This document shows, piece after piece, positions 7,149-15,560 of a stretch of 64,000 nucleotides of DNA. Both the position numbers and the translations under genes were made by a program. Where the stretch lies: positions 1,984,001 through 2,048,000 of the forward strand of contig NZ_CP187259.1 in assembly GCF_049676595.1 (NCBI RefSeq), written 5' to 3'. How positions within the stretch are numbered: position 1 is the first letter of the stretch; every line of letters begins with the position of its first letter. The DNA comes from Methanocella_A sp049676595. Its GTDB lineage: Archaea > Halobacteriota > Methanocellia > Methanocellales > Methanocellaceae. Under the pieces are notes generated by a model that did not search any database, was not told the DNA's origin, and worked only from the letters and a program-made list of their open reading frames with translations.

Positions 7149-9208
7149 ACATCAGCGATATGAGTCTCGCCGATTTTGCATGTGGCTCTGCATCTGTCGC
7201 GCCCATTGAACCCGTATACGTGGGGCCATACGTCCGCCCCGAGTGGATGACCGAGGAGCGGACCGCTGAGATTGACCAGCTCGTAAAGGCCGGGCTTCCG
7301 GTTAACCTCACTATCCCGGTCGCCGACCTCATCAGGAGTGGTTACACGGAAAAACCAGAGGTTCGCAGAGCAGCGACATCAGACTGGCAGTATCGTCTCA
7401 ACAGAGAACTCTTTGAGCACCTTCACCGAATACACAATGCAAAATCTGATTATGGGGTTACAATTACTGGGCTCCATAGGAACTCTGTTCCGAGCATCCG
7501 TAGTATTCGTCGCATTGAACTTGACGATTACTACAATGATAACAAGGTGGCGGAAGAGGTTTACTACCATTACGGCCATATCCTCGCCGTCGACGAGACT
7601 AACACCTCGTCGTACTTTGTGTATGATGAGCAGAACGGCGTATGGGAGCATCACATTACTCATGATGTCGCTATCCGGCTGGTCAGCGAGGTTCTAGACC
7701 GCCTAAAGGCCGCAGCACAGGAACTCGACACAGACGACCCAGTACGCAAGGCTCTATACAAATTTGACAACTACGGCCAGAGGGTGAGCATCCTCAAGGC
7801 ATACCGGACGTTGCCTAATGTCCGCCGTATCACTATCGCCGACTTCGACCGGGATGAGGATATAGACCTCCTCAAGGTCAAAAACGGCATCCTGCACCTC
7901 GACACATTCGAGTGGGAGCCTCATAACCCAGAGTACCTACTGATGCGGATGGCACCGGTTGAGTTCAGGCCATGGGAGACCGCTCCAGTGTTCCGGGATA
8001 TGCTCAACGAGGTTTACCGAGGCGACCAGAGCCTCATCCGATTCGTGCTCCAGAGCTTCGGGCTCGGGCTCACCGGCAGGGTCGATGACAAGGCCGTGTT
8101 CATCCACAACAGCGAGCACGGGTACAGTGGGCGGTCGACTATCAAGAGCTGCATTATCAACGTCCTCGGTCGGAGTGACAAAAACGGCTATGTTGCTGAG
8201 GTCGACCCATCGACGTTCGAGACCCGTGATGGTGGCAGGGGTGAAATACGAGCCGACCTCATGCAGCTCATCGGCGTTCGTCTCGCATTCAGCAGCGAGC
8301 CGACCAGAGGCGGACGGTTCGACGTGCAGCTCCTGAAACGTATCTCTGGCATGGACAACATCACGACGAGGGCTCCGTTCATGAAGAGGATGGTGACATT
8401 CATGCCGAAATTTAAACTAATCGTCCAGAGCAACCATATTCCCACCATTGCCGCTGATGACACAGCCATGATTGACCGTCTCAGGATAGTCGACTATACT
8501 GCGAGGTTCGTGAGAGAACCTCGGGCCGAGGGCGAATACCCCATCGATAATTCGGTTTTCGATAAACTGGCAGCAGAGGCGAGCGGTATCCTAAACGTTC
8601 TGCTCGATGCTCTTCGGGACTACTACGCCGAGAACCTGATTCGGCATCCTCCAGAGGCAGTCATGGCAGGTGTTACTCGCTATCTCGACGGGCTCGGGAT
8701 GCTCGACTCGTTCGTGCAGGATGCAGTCGAGATTAACCCGAAGGCAGTGACCGCAACGGTTGACCTCTACGAGGCTTATAAGACTTATCTCAAAGTGGAG
8801 GGGTATCGTGACCAGTACATCCCTCTCGCCGATAATTTCAGGGGCATGCTGGAACGTTATGCACAGAGGCACGGGTACAACGTTCAATACACGAAATACG
8901 CTCGACGGGACTCCTCCGGGTTGCACGGTAAACGCGTCTGGATGGGTATCAGGCTCAGAGGTTCTGAGCCTGAACCTTCCTCGCCATTACCCTCTGGTGA
9001 GAGCTGCGGAGAGGTCCTCGACAATCAACTTAAAACACTACTGATGAGATTGGCCTCAGACGATAATGGAGTACCATACGATGAGTTTAAACAACATGCA
9101 GCAGACGACCTCGGCATCAATGGCGAGACGTTCGAGAGATTACACAACCGGTTGAGGAATCAGGGCAAGGTTTTCGAACCTGTCGCCGGGTTCTGGAGAG
9201 TACCGTAG
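7145..9208 (+). CDS. SF3 (D5/P4-type) replicative helicase of the element
   Basis: The protein has 687 residues. Residues about 120-310 match the D5_N domain (NKVAEEVYYHYGHILAVDE, DLLKVKNGILHLDT). The helicase core follows, with a P-loop near 325-332, Walker B/box B region LIGVRLAFSSEP, LLKRISGMDNITTRAPF, and a sensor segment FKLIVQSNHIPTI followed by DRLRIVDY. The C-terminus (about 625-687) is a winged helix. The P-loop reads GYSGRST, so the usual Walker A lysine is Arg330. There is no primase domain at the N-terminus, unlike many phage or plasmid fusions. It is probably the replication helicase. It is the last gene of the 5956-9208 operon and is followed by a hairpin. Confidence 0.85.
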   Translation: MNISDMSLADFACGSASVAPIEPVYVGPYVRPEWMTEERTAEIDQLVKAGLPVNLTIPVADLIRSGYTEKPEVRRAATSDWQYRLNRELFEHLHRIHNAKSDYGVTITGLHRNSVPSIRSIRRIELDDYYNDNKVAEEVYYHYGHILAVDETNTSSYFVYDEQNGVWEHHITHDVAIRLVSEVLDRLKAAAQELDTDDPVRKALYKFDNYGQRVSILKAYRTLPNVRRITIADFDRDEDIDLLKVKNGILHLDTFEWEPHNPEYLLMRMAPVEFRPWETAPVFRDMLNEVYRGDQSLIRFVLQSFGLGLTGRVDDKAVFIHNSEHGYSGRSTIKSCIINVLGRSDKNGYVAEVDPSTFETRDGGRGEIRADLMQLIGVRLAFSSEPTRGGRFDVQLLKRISGMDNITTRAPFMKRMVTFMPKFKLIVQSNHIPTIAADDTAMIDRLRIVDYTARFVREPRAEGEYPIDNSVFDKLAAEASGILNVLLDALRDYYAENLIRHPPEAVMAGVTRYLDGLGMLDSFVQDAVEINPKAVTATVDLYEAYKTYLKVEGYRDQYIPLADNFRGMLERYAQRHGYNVQYTKYARRDSSGLHGKRVWMGIRLRGSEPEPSSPLPSGESCGEVLDNQLKTLLMRLASDDNGVPYDEFKQHAADDLGINGETFERLHNRLRNQGKVFEPVAGFWRVP

Positions 9209-9311
9209 TCAATACGGCACTCAATCGCATAACAAATCAGTTCAAAGCTATCAAATATCTATTAATCAGCTTTCAGTTTTGCTGCCACTGGGTCCCTGCA
9301 CGAGGCTAAAG

Positions 9312-9340
9312 CGGTCCGAAGCTATCAAAACTTCGGGCCG
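9312..9340 (+). terminator. Hairpin between convergent genes
   Basis: CGGTCCGAAG at 9312-9321 pairs with CTTCGGGCCG at 9331-9340 (10 bp, one G-T), with a 9-base loop and a T-rich tract (ATTTTTG) soon after. It lies between the helicase gene and the convergent HNH gene and could end transcription from either side. Confidence 0.5.
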
Positions 9341-9359
9341 ACTTACATTTTTGTATCGG

Positions 9360-10439
9360 CTAATATTGCGACCTTTCCTTCGCTAATGCAAACATGAATA
9401 AGGCAACACCAGCGATTATTACGATAGTAAGGACAAATACAACCACCGTTACGATAAAATTAATTACCGCCATAATACTATTGAAAATAAATGCCGATAG
9501 GCCATTTGTTACTATGATACTGATGCTATTTAGGGTATTATCTGGTAACAAGAAGATGAATCCTATACAGCATAATACCGCAATTAATAATGAAGCCTTT
9601 TTTAGATTATCAACATTCCATGACCTAAAAAAGTAAATAAATTTTTCAACATTCGTAAGAGTTTTGACTGACCCATCCAATTGGTTTGAGATTATACCAT
9701 CGTTTATTTCTTCAGCCTTCGTTTGTAGCAATTTCTTAAGAATGAATATCAATAAGTATCCTATAAACAGGGAGCAAACTATTAGTATACTTCCTTTTAT
9801 AAACGTAATTATTAACCATAGTACTATATTTGTTAGAGATAATGCGGTAGAATTTGGATTAATAAAGTTAATCACCATGGGGGTAATCCAATTTGATACA
9901 AGCCCCCCAAATGCTAGATAAAACATACCCAATAGTAATCCGATAATTACTATCCCACCTAAAGCGGTTCCAGCAAACCCCATACCACCATATCCGCTAC
10001 TAGGTGAGTAGCTACCTGACGAAGTTTTTCTAGAACTAACACTTGATGAAGAAGGCGAAGAAGTTACCCTGGGATAGCCATAGGAACTCATTGACGTTTT
10101 AGTATCAGATGTGACAATTCTCCTGTCTGCTAAAATTTTTTCCAATAGGCCTCTGAGGTACTCTGGGCGTTTATAGGTAATATCGGATAGCTGTATCTTA
10201 GGGATTTTATTACTACCAGCTAATTTGTGACAATTCGCACAAAGAACTATCAAGTTACTGGAAGAATTATAGTCATATCGTCCATCAGCATCTCTTACCG
10301 GTTCAATATGATGTACTTCCAAAACTTCTATGTCGCAGATAGAGCCGCATTTCTCACATTTATGGCCCACTGCTTCTTTTATCTTCCTAACCATCGACGG
10401 CGTTAATGCACTTCTTGTACCATACGAAAAATCATCCAT
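9360..10439 (-). CDS. HNH endonuclease fused to a membrane domain
   Basis: The protein has 359 residues. Residues 25-75 form an HNH domain with the zinc pairs C28xxC31 and C67xxC70, the catalytic HH at 43-44 and N62 (EVLEVHHIEP, SNLIVLCANCH). A Ser/Gly/Tyr-rich linker (about 110-155) leads to about five or six hydrophobic helices between 160 and 355. The nuclease should face the cytoplasm, anchored to the membrane. HNH domains cut DNA nonspecifically or at sites. Fusion to a membrane bundle resembles effectors that guard against foreign DNA or cause cell death, but this is inference. The gene is AT-rich and its start overlaps the Rep relic upstream. Confidence 0.75.
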   Translation of the reverse strand: MDDFSYGTRSALTPSMVRKIKEAVGHKCEKCGSICDIEVLEVHHIEPVRDADGRYDYNSSSNLIVLCANCHKLAGSNKIPKIQLSDITYKRPEYLRGLLEKILADRRIVTSDTKTSMSSYGYPRVTSSPSSSSVSSRKTSSGSYSPSSGYGGMGFAGTALGGIVIIGLLLGMFYLAFGGLVSNWITPMVINFINPNSTALSLTNIVLWLIITFIKGSILIVCSLFIGYLLIFILKKLLQTKAEEINDGIISNQLDGSVKTLTNVEKFIYFFRSWNVDNLKKASLLIAVLCCIGFIFLLPDNTLNSISIIVTNGLSAFIFNSIMAVINFIVTVVVFVLTIVIIAGVALFMFALAKERSQY

Positions 10440-11040
10440 CTCTTAACCCAGCAATCTATCAGATATAATAGGATTAGTGATATTAAGCTTACTACATATG
10501 AGCATAGATATATGAATAAAAAAATAGGTAAATCATCATAGCATAGTTCTGCTCTTGCTAAGCGTATTTTATGTTTTGCTATGATGCTACAAGTAGCAAA
10601 ATTGATAAAATCGATATAAGCTGGGCCATAGGCGATTTGATTTTTGTTGTAATAGTCAAGCCAATATCTCGAATTCTGGTTAAAATGTGGGTCTATTTCG
10701 ACTTCAATTTCGCCTTTGGCTTTTCCTTCCCAATCTTTTTGTTTAGGTCTTTTCCCCCCACTGAAACCAAAGCGTCTTTCGTTCCTTTTAAAGTTGTCAC
10801 CTCCACATAGCTGTTTTGTCATATATTTCATCATATAAGCAGCTGCATTTCGGACTTCTTGGGTATCCTCAATATGGACGATGTAGCTTTGGCCCTTGTA
10901 GCTTTTATCCATTGCTCTTTGATTCTGGAATGCGGAACATAGACGTTTATGGCTATATGGGGGTGCCTTACACCTCGCTTGGTGAATTCTTTTGCCCAGA
11001 ATGCTTTTAGGCCGTCATTCTCTTTGTTTAGGTTGTCCAT
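10403..11040 (-). pseudogene. Frameshifted relic of an HUH-type rolling-circle Rep protein
   Basis: Two overlapping reading frames together give the HUH pattern. The first (11040 to about 10910) has RHPHIAINVYVP, the H-x-H metal motif. The second (from about 10912) has EVRNAAAYMMKYMTKQL, the catalytic Tyr motif YxxKYxTK. The change of frame falls near 10905-10915 (GAGCAATGGATAAAAGC on the minus strand), and a TAA just upstream of 11040 removes the normal N-terminal third. The second frame ends in a hydrophobic tail overlapping the HNH gene. Rep proteins nick a double-strand origin, and the iteron and palindrome field immediately upstream (11172-11396) may be that origin. The gene looks dead unless recoding joins the frames. 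Confidence 0.7.
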
Positions 11041-11171
11041 TAGCTTCCGAGGTATTGTATGTTATATTCAGCATCTAAATGATTTTTTTACAGTAAAGAT
11101 TACAGTATTTTATCCGTAAAACACTGACTTTGTTTCACTACCTATATTTCCACTGGAACTTGATGCGACCC

Positions 11172-11396
11172 ACCCGCACCACTTTTTAACAGTTACATTA
11201 GGCGATTGCTCAAGTGGTGCGGGTTAACTCTTGTTTTTCGCATTATACATTTGGAAAATGGTACATGTACGATTTTCCAATAAGAAGTTTTCTAGATTAC
11301 TCCGCACCACTAGAAATTTAGAAGTAAAATAGACTAACGTCAATGCTATCAAAGTGGTACGGGGGTAGGCCGCACCACCCCGCACCACCCGCACCA
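11172..11396. repeat. Iteron-like CCGCACCAC repeats (origin or integrase arm sites)
   Basis: A perfect 13-bp inverted repeat pairs ACCCGCACCACTT (11172-11184) with AAGTGGTGCGGGT (11212-11224). Further copies of the CGCACCAC word occur at 11303-11310, 11371-11378 and 11381-11388, with a partial copy at 11390-11396, and an inverted near-copy AAGTGGTACGGG lies at 11352-11363. The words resemble the acceptor end of the nearby tRNA-Leu fragment (CCCCCGCACCA). They could be Rep-binding iterons or arm-type integrase sites. Confidence 0.6.
11251..11280. promoter_or_regulatory. 30-bp near-perfect palindrome
   Basis: TTGGAAAATG GTACATGTAC GATTTTCCAA reads the same on both strands except for one symmetric mismatch (positions 10 and 21 of the 30). 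It lies inside the iteron field upstream of the Rep relic. It could be a cruciform nicking site of a replication origin or the operator of a dimeric repressor. Confidence 0.6.
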
Positions 11397-11677
11397 TTTA
11401 GAACTAAAAATCAGTATAACATGCAATATAACCGATGCCCAGAGGAACTCATCAGTGATGAATCATGACAAATCCTTTTTGATTCGTCACTACCTCGGGA
11501 GCTGTTTTTCTCTCTGCTCGACAGCAGGCCACTCTGGTAGTAACACTAATAGCAAAATTTATATTACAAGTTATCCCTTTATTTTTATAGGTACAGGACA
11601 AAACACCTGTCCCCAATAGCATCATAATATTGAAAAAAAGGTCTACGTTGTTGTGTAGCCCATATTCCTTCCTTGAG

Positions 11678-11736
11678 CAGGATTGAGGGTCCTGTTCCGA
11701 AGGGATTCGCGAGTTCAAATCTCGTCCCCCGCACCA
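11678..11736 (+). other. 3' fragment of tRNA-Leu(GAG): attachment-site scar
   Basis: The piece starts in the anticodon arm (CAGGA, loop TTGAGGG, TCCTG; anticodon GAG) and continues through the long variable arm, the T arm (GCGAG TTCAAAT CTCGT), the acceptor strand CCCCCGC, discriminator A and an encoded CCA. The 5' half (acceptor GCGGGGG and D arm) is missing upstream. This is the typical product of integration into a tRNA gene, where the displaced 3' end marks one element border. The intact tRNA-Leu should lie beyond the left end of the window. Confidence 0.8.
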
Positions 11737-11803
11737 GCGTTAACAGTTAATAGCGACCGCTTGCAACTTTATAAAGGTTGACTTTTTATTTGGATATCTA
11801 TAA

Positions 11804-11812
11804 TTTATAAAA
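11804..11812 (+). promoter_or_regulatory. TATA box for the kinase at 11838
   Basis: TTTATAAAA lies about 26-34 bases before the ATG at 11838, the archaeal TATA-to-start distance, so the transcript is probably leaderless. The AT-rich stretch with purines on its 5' side fits a BRE/TATA pair. Confidence 0.5.
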
Positions 11813-11837
11813 ATATATAGATGATAATCGAAGTCGT

Positions 11838-13172
11838 ATGGCCCCTGTTACTGTTAGGTCTTGCAGTCCAGATGTTCAGCGGGTTTTTAACCAGAGTCCC
11901 CACCCATACCTGGTTCTCTGCACGGATCCTGATTTCACGATTGTGGACGTGAATGATAGTTATCTGGAGATCACCCGCACAAAGCGCCAGGACCTTATCG
12001 GGCGGGCCATGTTTGCCGCTTTTCCCGAGAACCCGTACGATCGCACCGTTATGGGCACGGATGACTTGAGGACATCCCTGGAGCGTGTCCTGCGAGACCG
12101 TATCCCGGATGTCATGGGTGTCCAGAAGTACGACATACCACTCCGCGATGAGACCGGCCAGTTCGAGGTGAGGTACTGGAGCCCGGTCAACACACCCATC
12201 TTCGGGCCGGACGGGAAGGTGACTCACATCCTCCATCACGTCGAGGACGTCACCGACTTCATCCAGCTGCAGGAGCAATACAGCAAGGAAAAGGGCAAGC
12301 GTGTCAAGAAAGTGGAAGCCCGGCCCGAGCGCATTGAGGCGGAGATACTCCGGAGGGCGGTCGAGGTGAAGGAGGCCAACCGGAGACTCAAGACTGCCCT
12401 GGAAGAGATGGAAAAGTGCAACATTGAGGTGACGACTAACGCGCAGAAGCTCGAGGCCGCCAGAAACGCATTGGAAGCCTCCAAAAACCAGGCTGACGTC
12501 TACATCGACCTTATGGGACACGACATCAACAACCTGAACCAGGTAGCCATGAGCTTCATAGATTTAACCATCGAGTCGTTTGAGCTGAAGAGTGAAGCGC
12601 GGAGCATGCTGGATAAGTCAATGAGCGCTCTCGATAGCATCTCCAGGTTGATCGATCACGTCGGCAAGCTCCGGAAAGCGGGGGAGCACGGCCTCTCGTC
12701 CCGGATTTTTAACCTCTCGGAGGTTCTCCGGGAGGTGATGGGCCACTATTCCCACATACCCGGCCGGGATATCACCATCAATTTCAGTCCGACACAGCCA
12801 TGCAAGGTCCTCGCGAACGATCTGATATGGGATGTGTTTTCTAACCTCATCGGCAATTCTGTCAAACACTCCGATCCTGGCTTACCCCTGATCATTAACG
12901 TGGGAATGGGGTTGAGGAAAGAGGGCGAAAAAACGTACTGCCTGGTCACAGTCGAGGATAACGGCCCCGGCATCCCGGATGAGCTTAAAGGCAGGCTGTT
13001 CGGCAGGTTTGAGCGGGGCCAGACCAAGGTGAGCGGAAAAGGCTTAGGCTTATTCCTGATCAAAACGCTGGTCGAGGACTTCCACGGTAAAGTATGGATC
13101 GAGGACCGGGTGCCAGGTGACCACACGAAGGGAGCCAGGTTCGTGGTAATGCTGCCTGCAATAGAAGAATAG
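11838..13172 (+). CDS. PAS sensor histidine kinase with GHDINN His box
   Basis: The protein has 444 residues and no membrane segment, so it is cytosolic. A PAS domain at about 12-135 (SPHPYLVLCTDPDFTIVDVND) is followed by a long coiled coil (140-220). The His box reads DLMGHDINNLNQ with His228. The ATPase domain has the N box NLIGNSVKHS, G1 EDNGPGIP and G2 GKGLGLFLIKTL. The protein ends in the conserved VWIEDRVPGDH...FVVMLP. The His box differs from classical HisKA. No response regulator gene is adjacent. Its PAS domain is closely similar to that of the kinase at 21329, which suggests a domain exchange between paralogs. Ligand and partner are unknown. Confidence 0.9.
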   Translation: MAPVTVRSCSPDVQRVFNQSPHPYLVLCTDPDFTIVDVNDSYLEITRTKRQDLIGRAMFAAFPENPYDRTVMGTDDLRTSLERVLRDRIPDVMGVQKYDIPLRDETGQFEVRYWSPVNTPIFGPDGKVTHILHHVEDVTDFIQLQEQYSKEKGKRVKKVEARPERIEAEILRRAVEVKEANRRLKTALEEMEKCNIEVTTNAQKLEAARNALEASKNQADVYIDLMGHDINNLNQVAMSFIDLTIESFELKSEARSMLDKSMSALDSISRLIDHVGKLRKAGEHGLSSRIFNLSEVLREVMGHYSHIPGRDITINFSPTQPCKVLANDLIWDVFSNLIGNSVKHSDPGLPLIINVGMGLRKEGEKTYCLVTVEDNGPGIPDELKGRLFGRFERGQTKVSGKGLGLFLIKTLVEDFHGKVWIEDRVPGDHTKGARFVVMLPAIEE

Positions 13173-13249
13173 CCTGCTTGATAGCTTTACACCTGGCATC
13201 TCTCTCCAGAGAAAATAGTTTTAATCTATGACTTTCTATTAGGGCTACG

Positions 13250-14116
13250 ATGGCAGGATCAATCCTTCTATTATCAGACCTACACGCGGACATACTGGCC
13301 TTGAACGACATCCTGGAGATCGCCGGCAGCGATGCCTTTTCAAAGCGCTACGGTCCGGTGGAAAAGATCCTCAACCTGGGAGACCTTCTGGAGCGGGGGC
13401 ACCATCCCCGGGAGGTTGTCGAACGGCTGCAGGAGCTCGACAATGTCGTGTCGATTATCGGTAACCACGAGGAGGCGTTCCTGCTTGGTCGAAAGATCAG
13501 CACGCCCGATGCAAAAAGTCTGGCCTCCCACCAGGACTACAAGGCTTCTGGAACCTGCGGGGCCTTTTTCGAAGGCATGCCCCGGACTTACGTAGACCTG
13601 CCCAGGCTGCTCTATGCGGCGCACGGAGGGCCTCTTGACCCGGCCTCGCTGATCTCCTCCAGAGAGGCTGATTTCGAGACGGCCTGGCACTATGCCCAGT
13701 CCTGGCAGCGCATCTCTGAGACCGGCAGCAGTTACATGGCCCCCGATGGATATCACTATCTGCCTGAGGAGGCATTCGCAGCTGTCAAAGATGTGTTTAA
13801 GAGAGGTGGGTTCGTTGTCGTCTGCGGCCACGACCACCGGGAAGTCGTCTACAGGCAGCGGAACGGTGTCATAGAAAATATTCTGGATAAGCTCCCTGAG
13901 CAGGTTATTGATCTGCAAGGCAGGCGAATCCGGGAAAAGCAGCTCGAGGTCGCGGAAGATGCCAATTACCTTGTCCGGCTCGGCATCGGCGGCCCTGAAG
14001 GCTATCTGCCCAGGGGCTGGGCGGACCGGTCTTACTTTGGGGTTTTAGTGGAAAAGGCAGGCCGCCGTACTATTTACCTGCTAAGTTTCGATCGGCAGCG
14101 GCCGGCTCATAGCTAA
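13250..14116 (+). CDS. Calcineurin-like metallophosphoesterase
   Basis: The protein has 288 residues with the motifs of the binuclear metal phosphoesterase fold in order: LLLSDLHAD (Asp10, His12), LNLGDLLERG (Asp45), IIGNHEE (Asn72, His73), a His in AAHGGPLD, and VVCGHDHREV near residue 195-200. These bind two metal ions and hydrolyse phosphomono- or diesters. The protein is cytosolic, since there is no signal peptide. Size and motif set resemble archaeal phosphodiesterase or Ser/Thr phosphatase-like members, but the substrate cannot be read from sequence. It lies 77 bases after the kinase gene on the same strand and could be co-transcribed with it. Confidence 0.85.
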   Translation: MAGSILLLSDLHADILALNDILEIAGSDAFSKRYGPVEKILNLGDLLERGHHPREVVERLQELDNVVSIIGNHEEAFLLGRKISTPDAKSLASHQDYKASGTCGAFFEGMPRTYVDLPRLLYAAHGGPLDPASLISSREADFETAWHYAQSWQRISETGSSYMAPDGYHYLPEEAFAAVKDVFKRGGFVVVCGHDHREVVYRQRNGVIENILDKLPEQVIDLQGRRIREKQLEVAEDANYLVRLGIGGPEGYLPRGWADRSYFGVLVEKAGRRTIYLLSFDRQRPAHS

Positions 14117-14289
14117 GCCGCTGTCTCATCTTTTTTATAGTCCTTCTAAATACGGGTCTATATTTTACATAATCTTTGATGAGCGGTGGGGTTGGGCATA
14201 AACGATGAAAATTACAGTTTCAGCGATAGGGTATACAGCTGATATAAGCAGGCATGATCAGTATCCCCAAATGATCATAATTCGCTTAC

Positions 14290-14545
14290 CGCCTCCTTAA
14301 ACCTCTGTACCTCCTAAACCTCCTTTTTTAAACTCCTCCCTGACCTCCATGTACCTCCTTAAACCTGCCTCCTTAAACCTCCAGCGCCTCCTTAATCCTC
14401 AAACTTTTCAGGGTCACTTGAACTGGCAGAATGCAGAGGATTAAGGAGGCGCTGGAGGAATGGGGGTAGGTTTAAGGAGGTACGGGGAGGTTTAAGGAGG
14501 GCTTTAAAAAGGGAGGTTTAAGGAGGTAAGGAGGTTAAAGGAGAC
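14290..14545. repeat. Long inverted repeat built of CCTCCTTAAACCT words
   Basis: The left arm (about 14290-14400) is pyrimidine-rich with repeated (A)CCTCCTTAAACCT, and the right arm (about 14436-14545) carries the complement AGGTTTAAGGAGGT. Two stretches are perfect: 23 bp (14378-14400 with 14436-14458, 35-base loop) and 16 bp (GTACCTCCTTAAACCT at 14351-14366 with 14468-14483). A transcript would fold into a long hairpin. The words contain ACCTCCTTA, the sequence of a 16S rRNA 3' end, and its complement AAGGAGGT. The rest of the gap 14117-14759 shows no gene. Confidence 0.75.
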
Positions 14546-14759
14546 ACGCCTGACATTGATAGTTAACAACGATTTTCATACGTAAGGCGTTCCTACATAA
14601 AGACGTTACTAGCTATCAGGATATTCTCTAACCGCTCTATAACTCTGACAGGCCATTCTTAAGATAGCGCTTAATTTAATGTTACAATAGTTAATAATCG
14701 ATGTTTTAATAAGAAAGGCTATAATTGTATACTGTATACAAAACCTCTACTGGTTAAAA

Positions 14760-15131
14760 ATGGAAGGCATACAAGTTTACGAGCAAAACTATTCAGAATC
14801 CAGACTTTGGTATAAAATAAATAAATACAGCAAGGTTGTAGGTGCAAGCATTGTCTATCACGCTCTCTTGTTATGGTATATAGCCACAAAAGATAGCACA
14901 CCAGTGCCAGTAAAACTGTTAATCCTCGGCGGACTGGGATATTTTATTGCACCAATAGAAGCCATTCCTGATTTCCTCGTCGGGATCGGATACGGCGATG
15001 ATGCAGCGTTGCTAATGGGTATTTTTTCATCGGTGATGATGCATATGGATGATGATTCTAAATCGAAAGCCAAAGTCAGAGTTAAAGAAATCTTCGGGGA
15101 TGGGGCAGACATCGTGTCGCCCTTCTCGTAA
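14760..15131 (+). CDS. DUF1232 (YkvA-like) membrane protein
   Basis: The protein has 123 residues. The core VPVKLLILGGLGYFIAPIEAIPDFLVGIGYGDDAALL matches the DUF1232 pattern, in which a hydrophobic helix carries Pro-x-(D/E)-x-I-P-D and is followed by Gly-x-x-Asp-Asp. One hydrophobic segment (about residues 55-80) plus an earlier one (28-44) suggest membrane association. The function of the family is unknown. A TATA-like sequence (ttaataagaaag...ttgtatactgtatac) precedes the start. The gene is more AT-rich than its neighbours, as is its upstream region, and it is flanked by gene-free DNA on both sides. Confidence 0.75.
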   Translation: MEGIQVYEQNYSESRLWYKINKYSKVVGASIVYHALLLWYIATKDSTPVPVKLLILGGLGYFIAPIEAIPDFLVGIGYGDDAALLMGIFSSVMMHMDDDSKSKAKVRVKEIFGDGADIVSPFS

Positions 15132-15560
15132 TTAGCCTTGTATTACCAAACGCTACCTGTGCTTGGGCGAATGAAATGTAAGGAGATAAAAGGGGGATCA
15201 TGTACGGAGGCCGGACTGGTGAACTATCTTTCCCCCAAAGATAATGCCTGGCTTAAATCCGGGGCATGACCACTCTTTATCAGGCCGCTACCGGTCACGT
15301 AAACTTGATAAACCGTGAATATCGGCCCTATCCTGCCGCTTACCTTTCATAGTATGATTGCCAGGAGCTACTTAGGGGATTGAATTCAAATGGCGTCTGG
15401 AACCTATATCGCCTTCCGATGGAGGAGGATTGGGAACATGGATGCCTGGCTGAGAGTACGACGAAGTATTATTAAGGAGATGATGCCGGGCAGCCGGTCT
15501 TCCAGCGGTTCAGCCTTTGACGTAGATAGTTTTATTGTCTATACTGAATGTTGAACTAGT
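15132..15560. other. Gene-free gap
   Basis: No open frame with protein-like composition, tRNA or repeat stands out. A TATA-like TTTTATTG near 15530 probably serves the flavodoxin gene at 15561. Confidence 0.5.

Noticed and set aside
11371..11396. Possible CRISPR-like array
   Set aside because: Units are 8-10 bp, nearly contiguous, without spacers; no cas genes anywhere in the window.
11452..11718. 88-codon minus-strand frame
   Set aside because: It runs across the tRNA-Leu fragment and has no protein-like pattern.
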